The notes under the pieces: generated by a model
The model's input: the letters and a program-made list of their open reading frames with translations, nothing else
What the model was told of the DNA's origin: nothing
Databases searched by the model: none
Assembly: GCF_000346465.2 (NCBI RefSeq)
Contig: NC_034009.1
Location: 10,231,401-10,295,400, forward strand
Reading direction: 5' to 3'
DNA length: 64,000 nucleotides
DNA from: Prunus persica
Taxonomy: Eukaryota > Streptophyta > Magnoliopsida > Rosales > Rosaceae
In this document: one piece after another, positions 1 to 11,303 of the stretch
Position numbering within the stretch: position 1 is the stretch's first letter
How the letters are laid out: each line of letters starts with the position of its first letter
Position numbers and translations under genes: made by a program

Positions 1-9
1 ATAATTCCC

Positions 10-3000
10 CTATTCCAGGTGAAGGCAAACAAACTCTGCCCATTCATTCCGGACTTCATCAATTGCTTCTTGGGGGTATGGCGCTTCCTGTTTTCCCTTG
101 GCATACTGCATAAACAATGACTATTAGGGTTTATAAATAAAAAGAAATTAAATCACAGACGACGATATTTTTCATAACCGACGTACTATATCTATTCAAC
201 GACGGTAATTTTACATGACCGTCGTTGATAATACATAAAACGACGTAAAATGTATGAAGGTAATTTCTTCTTACCTTCTTCTCAAACCCCAAGGAAGGAT
301 CCATGATGATGTCCCTCATGAAGCGCATCACATAATACCCGCATTCGACACTGCTGGGTTGCTTTGGTGTGCCTGACAGAGTTTTCCAAATGACTGCCTT
401 ACGGCCTGGTCTAGCTATGTGAGAATTATAAATTTTTATAGCACTGTTCACAATGTTTTTGGCCTCTTCATCGACCACACGATTTCCTGGCAGAGAATCC
501 AGAAAATAGACGGTTTCTCTCTTTGCTCTTACAATCAGCAAGATCCAATGACGGCTGCACAAAATTAATATAAAAACGACGGTTATTTACAAAAACGACG
601 TATTATAATATTTCACACGACGAAATAAAGAAGCAATCGACCACATTATAAATTTATCACGACAATAAATAACTACCGACGTGGTTAGTAGTTTCAAACG
701 ACTCAATAAAATAAAACACCGACGTGGTTAGTTTATACGCTATCATTTATTGAAAATCATAAAAACAAAATCCTGTTAAGGAGACTAACCCTGGATTGTA
801 AGGCATCAGGAAAATCTGTTCACCGTCAGTCCTCTGAAGTCGAGCTGCTAGTAGGCGTGATCTGTCAGCTATTGTGCCAGAGCTGGCACTAACTGTAGCA
901 GGGTCGATAAAGCCAACCATGGAGCACATATTTGCTCGTTTCAAAACATCGTGTAAGTACCTAGATATATAAAATAATATAAACAAGTCAGCACAAAAAA
1001 ACACACGACGGTTATGTATAACAAAACAACGTATTATAAAATTTCACACGACGTACTGGAATAGACAACGACTTTATAATATATTTATCACGACGGTACA
1101 TACTAACGACGTGGTTAGTTAGTTAAGACGACGCAATAAATAAACCAACGACGTATTATTTTAGAATGACAAACCTCATATATACAAAAAACACACGACG
1201 GTTATGTATAACAAAACGACGTATTATAAAATTTCACACGACGTACTGAAATAGACAACGATGTTATAATATATCTATCACGACGGTACATACTAACGAC
1301 GTGGTTAGTTGGTTAAGACGACGCAATAAATAAACCAACGACGTATTATTTTAGAATGACAAACCTCATATATACAGCAATGACAGTGGCTCCTATTTCT
1401 TCCATGCCTGCAAATTGTGTAATATCTTCAGGCAGGAGGAAGGTATCGCGCTCTAGACCAAACACCTCCTTATCAATTGTAAAGTGCAGGGTCTTATCCT
1501 GAGTCACGAGTGTCGTTTCCACATAACGACAAAGGGATTTTAAAGAAGATGGCGCCTCCATATTTTAATAATCAACACCTTGAATAACCTGTTTAAAGAA
1601 ATAAAAAAAATGACGTGGTAATTCAATAAAAACGACGGTTTAAGGAATACAACGTCGTCTGAAAAGAATTTAAACGACGGTGAAGAAACCGTCGTGGTGA
1701 ATAATTTATTACGTCTTAGAAAAAAATTCCGCCGTCTAAGTTATAAACAAACGACGGTTTAAAGAAAAATATCGACGTCTGGAATTTTGAAAAACAAATA
1801 AAAAAGGCAAAGTTATGTGAACATACCTGGTCGTCATCTTCTTTCTCCTTTTCATCTTGTTTTTCTTCTCTCTTCTCTTCATCTATTACGGCGGGAATGA
1901 CTAACTCCGTCGTCTAAAAACCACAAAGTTTTAAAAATAACGACGTTTAATGGCGTGTAAAACAAGTAAACTAAATACGACGTGGTATTGAAATACAAAC
2001 GACGGCTTATTTTTAAAATCGTCGTGGTATGTATTTCAAACGACGGTTTTATTAATAATAACGACGTCTAATGGTTTTTAAAAAAACAGAGAATTCAAAG
2101 TTCAGATATGTTACCTTTTCTTCCTGATGTTTCCCATTTTTGGCAGTATCATCCTCAAAATGCTGGGATCTCACATCACCTCCAGAGCAGCTTGCTTTGT
2201 CAGACATTGGATTTTTGGGACTTTGGCTAATTCTGGGTTTAAGCATGCTTGGATCAAAATTGGGAATTAATTGGGAAAGCTGACTCAGGAAATGCTCCCT
2301 CTCAGCCTCTACCAATTGTTTCGTTCTAGCCTCCATCCTTAAAGCCTCTTCCCTTGCCTTAGCTTCCATCTTTTTAGTCTCTTCTTGAAGGAGAACTCTT
2401 AAACTGTCCTTCAAACGGTCGTCAGAGCTCACTCTCTGTGGTTTGGGTAAATTGAAATATTGCCTTGGTGAGATCCCAGCACCTACTCCTCTCACTCTGC
2501 CTGGATGCTCGGGGTCCAAAGCCATGGTCAGCACATCATTGCTGCCAGAAACAGTGACTTTGCCTTCCGAGACTTGTTTTTGCAATTCATCCTAAAACAA
2601 AGATATATAAAAAAGTAAGAACAAAAACACACGACGGTTATTTATATACAAACGACGTATTATATAATTTCACACGACGCAATAACATATAAATCGACGT
2701 TATTATAATTTATCACGACGGTAGTTATACCGACGTGGTTAGTTTTTAAAACGACGAAATGAATAAACCATCGACGTCTTATGCTTTATTTACAGATAAC
2801 AGAGGGATGATTCAATATTCACACCTTTAACGACCTTGTTTAAAACATTTCGACGTAGTAATTCAATACAAACGACGCGAAAATGAACCACCGACATCTT
2901 ATGCTATAATTACAGAAAACAGAGTAGTGATTCCTATTTAGACCTTTAACGACGTTTTTTAAAAAATTTCGATGGGGTAATATCATTCACACGACGCAAA

Positions 3001-3871
3001 ATATAACATAAGACGTAATAAGAATTATTCACAGTTTAATAAAAATTTAAAACAGAGTGAGTAGGCTTACAATTAATTTTGCTTTCTCTGCCACCTTTGG
3101 ATCCGGGATGTTACCATGTTTGTCCTATCTAGCTCTCTTCCATAAGGTAGATCGATCAATTTCTACCCAAGGCATGGTTTCCTCCTCCAAACCAGCATAT
3201 CCTTTTCGAGACAATCGATGATTGTACTCAAGTTTCTCCCTAATCTGTGCATGTTGAGAATGCACAGACTCAAAATCTTTGGATAACCTTGAAGCTACAA
3301 AGGCATCCCATTGTGCTTTCTCTATGAATTTATATGTTTCAGGGGGTTGGCTTAATCTCTCCCTGTCATTGGTGTATGGAAGGATATAATGCCTCGTTAG
3401 TGTAGACTTGAAATCCTTCCATTTCTTGGCAGCAGAAGCTAACACAGAGCTCTTGCCCCCTTGACCTACCACAAAAGCAATGTCAACTGCTTTCCAAATC
3501 TGCTCCTTTATATCCTTGGGGATTTGAGCCCATTTCATGTCCACAAGTGGAACTCTGGAGCGTGCCAACACACCAATGTAGGACTGCATCTCACTATGTG
3601 CTTGGCCAATTCCTTTCCCCCTTTTATTGTACTCAACAATTGGCCTCAGTTTCTGAAGTTTTCTCTTCACAACACGAGGCATTGTGCTCATACCTCGACC
3701 AGACTTTGAATCATCAGAGATTGTTGTAGTGCTGGTTGGTTTTGTCTCAGCAGATGATGAAGCAAACTTCATCTTCTTCGAAGGCTTCACTTGAGGAGGT
3801 ACCATTCCAAGCTCCTTACCTCCATTTTTCTTGGAGCCAGAATCCTTACTTTGGTCTTGGTGAGAAACCAT
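10..3871 (-). pseudogene. PTTA/En-Spm protein with C-terminal Ulp1-like cysteine protease, decayed copy
   Basis: Exons read from the minus strand by alignment to the intact copy at 46325-49915: 3871-3071, 2591-2115, 1913-1827, 1588-1365, 960-790, 554-275, 105-10, each flanked by GT-AG. Exon 1 holds the plant transposase (Ptta/En/Spm) domain, exon 2 a Lys/Glu-rich coiled coil. The exon starting at 554 holds the Ulp1 (peptidase C48) core with the His of RHWILLIV, the Asp of FLDSLPGN and the Gln and Cys of QPSSVECGYY. Two in-frame stops break it: TAG at 3125-3127, where the other copy has CAG, and TAA at 1565-1567 near the start of the exon at 1588. The first ATG is at 3871; the longer frame to 3883 starts with TTG. 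Exon 1913-1827 has no separate counterpart in copy 2. The C-terminus differs from copy 2 and stops at 10-12. The protease domain still reads well, so decay is recent. Confidence 0.88.
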
Positions 3872-5270
3872 TTTTACAGACAAAACTGCAAGTGAAAATA
3901 TTTCAGGAAAAGATTAAGAACACAAACGACGGTTATTAATAAAATACGACGTATGATATGATTTTAAACGACGCAATGAAATAATCTCAGACGTAATAAA
4001 TGTTTAAAACCAAGGTAATTAAACAACGACGAAATAATTAACTATAAACGACGTGATAATTAACTATAAACGACGAAATATTTATATAACGTCGTGGTAT
4101 TGATGTTCACACGACGTCAGTAGTAATATACCGTCGTCTATATAAGGATCCAAAACCCTTCTTTCTTTCTCTGTGAATGTTTGATTGCATATTTGATTTT
4201 TCTGAACCATGGTTTTTGTTTTCTAATTTGATAAAATACAAGGCCAAGAAAGAAAGTTTTGGAATCTTATATAGACGACAGTATTTTAATATGACGTCGT
4301 GGTATTAACATTCACACGACGTAAAATAATAAGATACTGTCGTCTATATTAGATACCAACCCTACTTTCTTTTTCTTTATATTTTATCAAATTAGGGAAA
4401 AACAAAAACCATTGTTCAGAGAAATCAAACCTGCAATTAAACAAGCAAATAAAAAAAAGACTATAACTTTAAAAACAACTTTGTCAATTTTCAGACGACG
4501 CTAGAACGACTGACGAACTGTCGTGGTCTACATATTTAACCACGTAAATAAGAAGCTACCGTCGTCTTATTTAGTTGAGGTAGTTGTCTTCAAAGTTGGA
4601 AACTTTCCCTCTTTGTCTGTATATTTTATCGAACTTGGAAAGAAGTAAAATGATTTTGGCCAGAAAAAAGGTAAAAAGATTTTTCAAACAAAAAACGTAT
4701 GAGCATGCAAAACAGCAACCAAAATAGTGAAAATGAAAGCTTACCTTTTGCGTGCAATGAAAGCAAGAGGAAGATTATGTTTAAGTTCAGAGACGACGAA
4801 GAAGACGAGAGGAAGACGATGAGATACTCTGACAGTGCTCTGACAAGGAAAAAATTCTAAAAGTTTTCTCTGGGAGATTGAAATTTTTAATCGGGTTTGG
4901 AAACAGCGCATGTGTATGTCAGGTAGACGAAAAGTTGCTTACATATAAAACCATTTCAAAAAAATAATACGGCGGTTACATATAACTACGACGTATAAAT
5001 TACAAAATACGACGGTACATTTAACTTCGGACGTGGTAAATAAATACGACAGTAGTGTTGTAGGTACCGTCGTAGTAAACTCAAAAATTAAAGTACATAA
5101 GTAATAACTCGCGTCATGGTAGATTATTTAACACGTCGTTTTTATTAATGTACCGACGTGGATTTCTGTAATATACGTCGATCATATCGACGTTGATTTT
5201 ACAATTTAAACGGCGGTTTTTTTGTAAGGACCGCCGTTGGTTTTAAAAATTTATTATATAAATTTGTCGC
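3872..5270. repeat. Upstream noncoding region of CACTA copy 1 with ACGACG-type motifs
   Basis: No gene seen. The stretch carries many ACGACGT, ACGACGG and ACCGTCGT words in both orientations, separated by AT-rich DNA, some paired as short hairpins (for example near 4080-4140 and 4260-4345). Two stretches (about 4140-4260 and 4350-4480) look like inverted relatives of each other. It corresponds to 49960-50830 of copy 2. In CACTA elements such repeats are binding sites for the element-encoded protein; that role here is inferred. Confidence 0.75.
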
Positions 5271-5339
5271 TTTCATTCATTTTCGGTTTACATTTAGGGT
5301 TCCAAGTTCTTCCTCTCTCAGTCTCTCACGTCTCAAAGA

Positions 5340-5731
5340 CAATAATTTGGATGTCTTTCTCAAAAAGAAATTGAGCTTACTCGCATCAAATATATGTCCA
5401 CAAGAAGAAGCTTGTCAACTAGCCTTCTCACTTCCTTGATCAAGCCTGATAGGACACTTAGTGCTTCTGAATACTCCTTGCTTTCCATCAAAAGAGATGC
5501 AAGCCTGGCCTCCACTCGCTGTCGAAGGAAAGTTCGCTTTTCAGGGAAATCTGCTTGATTTTCTTGGCTAAGAAGATCCGTCAGATTTGTGATAGCCTCT
5601 TCCTTTATCCGTAGAGCTTCAGAAGAAGAAGATGGGTTTCAAGAATGCGATAAAGAATAGAAATGGCTTCAGATGGCCTCTAAAGCATGAGCAATCGAAT
5701 CAGTAGTTGCTGGGAGATATGATGAAGACAT
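5340..5731 (-). pseudogene. RPN6: Captured fragment of 26S proteasome lid subunit RPN6 (PSMD11-like)
   Basis: The minus strand from ATG at 5731 reads MSSSYLPATTDSIAHALEA, then after a frame change SEAISILYRILE, then EALRIKEEAITNLTDLLSQE, then EKRTFLRQRVEARLASLLME, then EALSVLSGLIKEVRRL and KLLLVDI. These blocks appear in the order of the N-terminal part of plant RPN6, the lid subunit that clamps the 19S base and lid. A block of roughly 50 residues between the QENQAD and EKRTFL parts is missing, and small indels break the frame. Upstream of the ATG, TTTCTGCAG (complement of 5758-5766) looks like the 3' splice site of a 5'-UTR intron, suggesting capture at DNA level. The segment is absent from CACTA copy 2. 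It cannot encode a working subunit. Confidence 0.88.
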
Positions 5732-5775
5732 TGTCAATGCTTTGAACTATACAAGTCCTGCAGAAAGATAAAGGA

Positions 5776-7427
5776 CCAAACTGTTAAAGAAACTGAAACA
5801 ACGGCGGTTTTCTGTTCTACCGTCGTCTTTTCTCGTCGTCTATATTAAGGTAAGATGGCGGTAGATTTATAATTACCGACGTAGATTATTTTGTTAAACG
5901 TCGTTAAGTGTACTACAACCGACGTGGATTTTATTTTTAAATTATAAATAGAGTTTTTTTTCCCGAATTCTTTCAGTTTTAGTTTTCAATTACAAAGCGT
6001 GATAAATAGATTTTTCTTTCCCGAGGAAATTTAAAATGAGGGAAATTAATGTTCTTGAATTTGTAAACTAACACGACGCAATATTACTAACCCGAGGAAA
6101 TTATAAATAGATTTTGCTTTCCCGAATAAATTTTAAATTAATTCAGTTTGAAACAACAACGGTTTTTTGTTATGCCGTCGTTTTTAACTAACACGACGCA
6201 ATATTTGTTTTGCGACGTGGAATCTTTTCATTTAACGTCGTTATGTTTAATATAACCGACGTGGATTTGAATTTTTAAATTATGAATAGAATTTTTTTTG
6301 CCGTGACCTTTCAGTTTATTTTTCAATTACAGTGCGTTATAAATAGAGTTTTTTTTTCCAGAGGAAATTTAAAATGAAGGAAATTAATGTTCTGGAATAT
6401 GTAAAGTTTCTTTTTTGGAGGACAGATTTAAATAAAATAAGAATATAAAAACAACGACTGTTTTTTTATTGCTGTCGTCGTTTTTCGTCGTCTTAAGTAA
6501 GACTAAGACGACGTAATATATTTGTTTAGCGACGTTGATTTATTTTTTAAACGTCGTTAGGTATAATATAACCATCGTTGAAAATTGTCTCTCTGATTGC
6601 AAATTTGCAACGACGTTAGGTATAATATTTGTAGATACACAAACGCACACACATCATCAACTTCCAAAAAATTGTCTCTCTGAATGCAAATCTGTGTCAT
6701 CTGTTAAGATTATGATGTGGAACAGAGTTCCATCTGGTAAGATTTCGTAACCCTTGGGATCTCAGACAAATCTGATTATGTCGGCGGTTTTCTATATAAA
6801 CCGTCGTGGTTATTTCAATTCTTGTCATTAAGTAGATCTACCGACGTAGGATAAGAAAATCAAAGAAAAAAATTGTTAACAAAAATTCTTATTAAGACGA
6901 CGGTTAAAATTAAATGTATGACGTATAAAATGAATAAATACGACGTTAAATTTTATTGTACGATTTAAAGATAACGTCGTAGAACTATACGAGAATGACG
7001 TCCATATATTTATATTTTCCGTCGTTGTACATTAATTTAATACGGCGATATTTTGTATTTTAAAGCCATGGATTTGTTTGTAATTATACGGCGTCTTATA
7101 CGAAAACCTCGTCGTGTTATTTTATGAGTAAAAACGGCGGTTTTTATTGAAATCGTCGTCTTTACTTTCTACGTCGATCGATTCATAACTTCTGCCGTTC
7201 TTTGTTGGCATTGATTTTACACTGCGGAAATCTGTTTCAAATAGACGTCGGTTGTTTAATTATGTACGTCGTTGTTTTTGAACAGCCATTTAAATCTCCA
7301 TTTTTTAGTTGTCTAAGGTTGTATTACACGACGGTGTTTTTAGAACCGTCGTCTTTTTAAAAACCACGATGGTTTTCACTTAGACCGTCGTTGTTTTCTG
7401 GTCGTCTTTTTCACTTTTTGTAGTAGT
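5776..7427. repeat. Subterminal repeat region of CACTA copy 1
   Basis: Dense ACGACGG/ACGACGT and CCGTCGT/ACGTCGT words run right up to the TIR at 7428. Three related AT-rich units (about 5930-6010, 6090-6130 and 6280-6400, sharing ATTATAAATAGA and CCCGA-type words) suggest local duplication. No coding region is supported; the short frame 6535-6750 crosses these repeats and is not a gene. From about 6180 onward it is colinear with 50850-52063. Confidence 0.75.
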
Positions 7428-7428
7428 G

Positions 7429-7906
7429 CGAGTTAAACTTTTATTGAGCATGGTGCGGACCTTGTCGTTGGTCCTGGAATTCGGGTGAGAACGAGATGTG
7501 ATTATGTTAGAAGGTTAGAACCTCGTATGTTGGAATTGGGAAAGTTAGATGTTGTGAGTTGCGTTTGGTATTCATAGTTCTTATTTGAGTTTATTATTTG
7601 TCTTGCTTAATGCAATATTTGGTTTAAGGGCTTTGTTGGTAGTTTGGTTTCGCTTCGGTTTATGTGAGGGCCGAAGGCCAAGTTTGTAAATTGCATGAAA
7701 TTATATTGTGCGTGCTGCCTTTTTGGGATATTAAATGTGTTTTATGCAGGTTGAAATTTTTGGGATTGTTCAAATTACAGGGGAGACTCTGCCAAAAGTT
7801 TGGTAGAAAGTCTTGGTCTTTAGTAAGTGGGCCCGGCATCGGAGTGATGTCGGAATTTTCATAGGATTCGTCTCGGATTTCGAGAAATTCAGGGCGGGTC
7901 ATGTCA
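7429..7906. mobile_element. LTR 3'-end remnant next to CACTA copy 1
   Basis: From about 7630 the sequence matches the last 300 bases of the solo LTR at 61121-63422: GGCCGAAGGCC, TTGCATGAAATTATATTGTG, GGGGAGACTCTGCC, TAGTAAGTGGGCC. It ends in GGGCGGGTCATGTCA at 7906, like the GGGACGGGTCCTTTCA end of that LTR. No coding sequence. CACTA copy 1 abuts it, so the transposon probably inserted into, or next to, an older LTR. The family is a gypsy-type or related large LTR element by the shared LTR only. Confidence 0.7.
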
Positions 7907-8051
7907 CAATGTACCTGCAACCCTAGAAGATTACTAGTAACAACCTAGGCACTCGGAATGACCCGTCAATCTAGGCATCCCCTGTGCTAGCAACAACTAT
8001 AGTGAAAGTGTGAAATCATCATAATCAAGTAAACACCAAACAACAGATAAT

Positions 8052-8205
8052 GATGACTAGTCAACTATAAGGACACAAACCCAGAATTCATACAATGACT
8101 AGTCAACCACTAAGAACAGAAACCCAGAATTTATACGATGACTAGTCAACTACAATTCATACGATGACTATTCAACCACTAAGAACACAAACCCAGAAAA
8201 ATTAC
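8052..8205. repeat. Short tandem repeat with GATGACTAGTCA core
   Basis: Four degenerate units start at about 8052, 8095, 8137 and 8163. Each begins with (G/A)ATGACTA(G/T)TCAAC and most continue with CACTAAGAACA and AAACCCAGAA; the period is about 43 bases with one shortened unit. The palindromic core TGACTAGTCA recurs at 8879-8915 and, in the duplicate block, at 23597-23630. Function unknown. Confidence 0.7.
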
Positions 8206-8366
8206 AGAGATGCAATCAGAAATTATTCACCCAGAAACCCACCATTGGGAAAAACTGGGGGTCATTAACCGACAAGGCAATCCACTAAGTAGAAAAAGAT
8301 TCTTACAAAGGAACACAAGCAAGCTTAAGAAAAACCTAGATCTATTTAGGAAGATGAGCTATACCT

Positions 8367-10555
8367 CCTTTGTGCAATCTTCTTCTCCAACTTAGCAAAG
8401 CTTGAAGGTCAGTTCTTCATGGCAATGACAGCTCTTTCTCCAGCTCATTCATCCCATGGCACCGGCTTGCAAGCTCTAACTCAGACAGAAACCAAAATTT
8501 GGATTCAAAGGAGAATGACCAATTTCTTCAAGAAACCATATACTCTTGAAGAAATCAATCTTGAATCTGACCTAGATATATATGAGAGAGTGTTTGATCT
8601 AGCAAGATGAGGTTTTCATATTTCAAATGCAGTTTTCAAAAAGAAACATTTTGGAAAACCCAAAGATGAAAAATATGAAGGTTACACTTGAGGAAGAAGA
8701 GAAAGGTTACAGAGAAACTTTCCAAAACTTGCCTGAAAAGTGACAACTGCCAAATGAGGAATCCTTTGGCCTTTACACCCAAAAATTCCTTAGGTCAGAA
8801 TCAACACATGGTAGCAGAGAGAGAAAGGAGAATAGGACAAAATAGTTGGTTATCCAGTTGGAAATCTTACAGAGCAAGGATGACTAGTCATACGAGAAAC
8901 AGATGACTAGTCATTATTTTATGAAATCAATTTAATGCAATCACAATTTACCTTTGTCAATTTGCTTGAATCTCCATAGGATAATTGTTAGTTAAGAACA
9001 CCTAGAGAAGCTATTCTTAATCTAAACTTGAGCTTGATAAAAACAATAATAATTCTATCACAAAATTGTCAAGGGAAGCCAAAAGAAAAACCCAAAATAC
9101 ATACATTAACAGTACACCCTACTACCAAACTATTTATTAAATTACTAATTTACCCTAATATAAACTAAAAACAAATATATTGAATTGTGAAACAAATATA
9201 ATTTTAATAAGTGCACCTTACTAACGCGGAACCTTTGGTTGTTTTTTCTCAATTTGCTTGACTTTTCTTTTAAGCATCCCACATCATTTAAAAAATATCT
9301 AAAACATGACACCCCATATTTTTGCCTACAATCTTCTTCTCCATCTTAGCATTTGGACAGCCGAACTCTTTTCTCTCTCAAAACCAAGCCCAGCAGAACC
9401 TCTTCTCCTTTCAATCACTCTTCTTCTCCAAGCATATAATTTTTTCATTTTTCTCATCTTTCAATTCAGGAAATTTTCTATAATATTGGAAGCCCCTTGT
9501 AAAACTTGTTTTCTCCTATTTACCCCCACAAAAGTAGCCACACGAATCATATTGGGACTTAATTATATCAGCAAGCAAGGCAATCAAAGTTGTTTTTTGG
9601 TTTTTGGATATTGGATTCAAAAAACAAAAAATTATTTTTAAAAAATCAGAAAGAGAAAAATTAAAAAAACAGACTGCATGAAATACTGTGTTTCTTGGGA
9701 AAAAAAATTAAAAACCCCCGAAGCTGCAAAATTGAGTGTTTTAATAAGAATGATTCCCTTACTGAGTATTACTTATTATTTGATTTAGGATCAATATCAA
9801 AGAATTCTATTGAACGTTTTTGTGCTATTAGTTATATTTTGGATATATAAAAAAGAACAATATTGTCCAGAGTGTACAGTTAAAAACTTTGAGAATCAAA
9901 GTATGGGGAAAGGGATCGTGGGGAGATGAATGTTGTTGGTCTTTTTTTGAAGAGGTAGTGTATTAGGGTGTATTAAGGGTATTTTTGATAGTTAAATAGG
10001 GTGTACTTTGTTAATTTTATATTTTAATTAGGGCGTACTCAGTTAATTTTAGGGTTTATTTAGCAGCACTCATAAATTATCTCTTTAAAAAATCACACAA
10101 ATTAACAGGTATTTTTGTAAAGCTCAATTTGTATTGTATTTCAACAATTTGAATCGTCTATGTCATAGATTATATCGCTTTAAAAAAGCACCCAAATTGA
10201 ACTTTTTTAACCATTTGATTGAATAGTAGTTATTTATTAAGTATGTGTCTATTTGTCTCATCACATTTATATATGTTTGAATGGTTTACAATTTGTTCAA
10301 ATAAATGAAATGCAAAGTGGGTGAACCCTAGAAAGTGTCGTATTTGAAAAATATATAAATAAAATGATAACCTTACACATATTTGTTTACTTTATATAAA
10401 TATCACCACAAACATAGAATAAACAGTTGCAAAACAACAGAAAACTTCTAAATGATTACTTTTATATAAATATCACCATAAGCATTTTTCAAACATCTAG
10501 CATATTGCTGAAACATCTATCGCTAGATCACATCTTACAAAAGTTATTCCTCTGT
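8367..10555. repeat. Segmental duplication block I, copy A
   Basis: Highly similar, base by base, to 23088-25400 in direct orientation. Landmarks shared in order: CTCCTTTGTGCAATCTTCTT, the small frame at 8419, GACTAGTCAT pairs, CTAACGCGGA, and the AAACATCTAGCATATTGC end. Copy B has an extra stretch at about 25178-25312. No conserved host gene is recognisable. 9640-10990 is AT-rich without a gene; a short GA tract is at 10763-10781. Confidence 0.85.
8419..8610 (+). CDS. Small hypothetical frame (63 aa), doubtful
   Basis: ATG at 8419 opens a 63-codon frame with a charged C-terminal half (TLEEINLESDLDIYERVFDL) and no recognised domain, signal or membrane segment. In the duplicate block the same frame begins at 23139 but loses two bases in the ..KKPY.. 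region and stops at once, so it is not under clear constraint in both copies. It could be the remnant of a longer gene or of a transposon exon: the region upstream in copy B (22985-23138) is open in the same frame. Function not assigned. Confidence 0.2.
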   Translation: MAMTALSPAHSSHGTGLQALTQTETKIWIQRRMTNFFKKPYTLEEINLESDLDIYERVFDLAR

Positions 10556-11003
10556 ATTTTTTATCACGAGGGTCTAAATTGTTACTAAAATTAATCGTCA
10601 ATTGTTCAATACATATAAATTACTAAATGATTTTCAATTGATTGATTTTTCGTAAAAATGATGTTTAAATTATGATTTATTAGGAAATCAACAATTCCGA
10701 TTATCATCAAAACCTTTTTTTCAAGCTGCTGATGACTTGATCATATCTTCAGTTTCGAATTAATGAGAGAGAGAGAGAGACAGTAAAAACTTTAAAACAC
10801 ACACGATGGAGTAGTACTGATATTACAAGTAGGGAATAATTAGAAAGATGTTGGAGTACATACCAAATGGACTTCATTCACACATAAATATACACACACT
10901 ATACTATACTATACTATTCATACCGTATAATTAATTAAGCCGCATGCTTCCCTTAGTAATATAATTAAACAGCTCTATATCTAAAGCTGTAGGAAGATTT
11001 AGC

Positions 11004-11303
11004 TTATAAACAAAGGATCAATAGTAGCCAGGGTATTGGTTTCAGTAGAAATGCATTCATGATCATATTCAGTGACCAAAATCGGTACTTTTTGTGACCA
11101 ACTAGCTGGCCACTAATAAACGTTTTTCTTGTTAGAGCTGATGATAGGCTTATTGTAATTAGGCCATTGCAGCTTCTGTGGAGGTCCATGATTCTCCATG
11201 TTGGCTGCCGCTGCTGCCGCCACTGCGCCTCCATATATACCTTCTGTGGAGGTCCATGATAATCCTGAGAAGGTGTAGGAGAAGAGGAAACTTGATTCCC
11301 CAT
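11004..11303 (-). pseudogene. Frameshifted copy of the MGNQV small protein gene
   Basis: Starts like the intact gene at 55101-55373 (MGNQVSSSPTPSQDY), but a short repeated segment replaces the sequence after codon 15. It re-uses the downstream CATGGACCTCCACAGAAG stretch and throws the frame. The sequence encoding the EAVRIYGG motif is then deleted, so the open frame continues as unrelated residues to 11004. Promoter-side flanks (11304-11800) match 55374-55790 closely. It is a broken duplicate; any product would keep only the N-terminal putative myristoylation signal. Confidence 0.7.

Larger units (their letters stand above)
1..7428. mobile_element. CACTA (En/Spm) transposon copy 1, right-hand part, cut by window edge
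   Basis: The right terminus reads TTTTTGTAGTAGTG and ends at 7428, which is the inverted complement of the CACTACTACAAAAA start of the second element at 38662. The inside is colinear with 46325-52063: a PTTA-Ulp1 gene on the minus strand, then a long noncoding stretch crowded with ACGACGT/ACGACGG motifs on both strands. Copy 1 differs by an extra segment (about 4990-6180) that holds a captured RPN6 fragment, and by nonsense changes in its gene. The TNP2 half, if it exists, lies left of position 1. The CACTA terminus, subterminal repeats and transposon genes are seen directly; the superfamily follows from them. This copy is probably non-autonomous. Confidence 0.93.
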
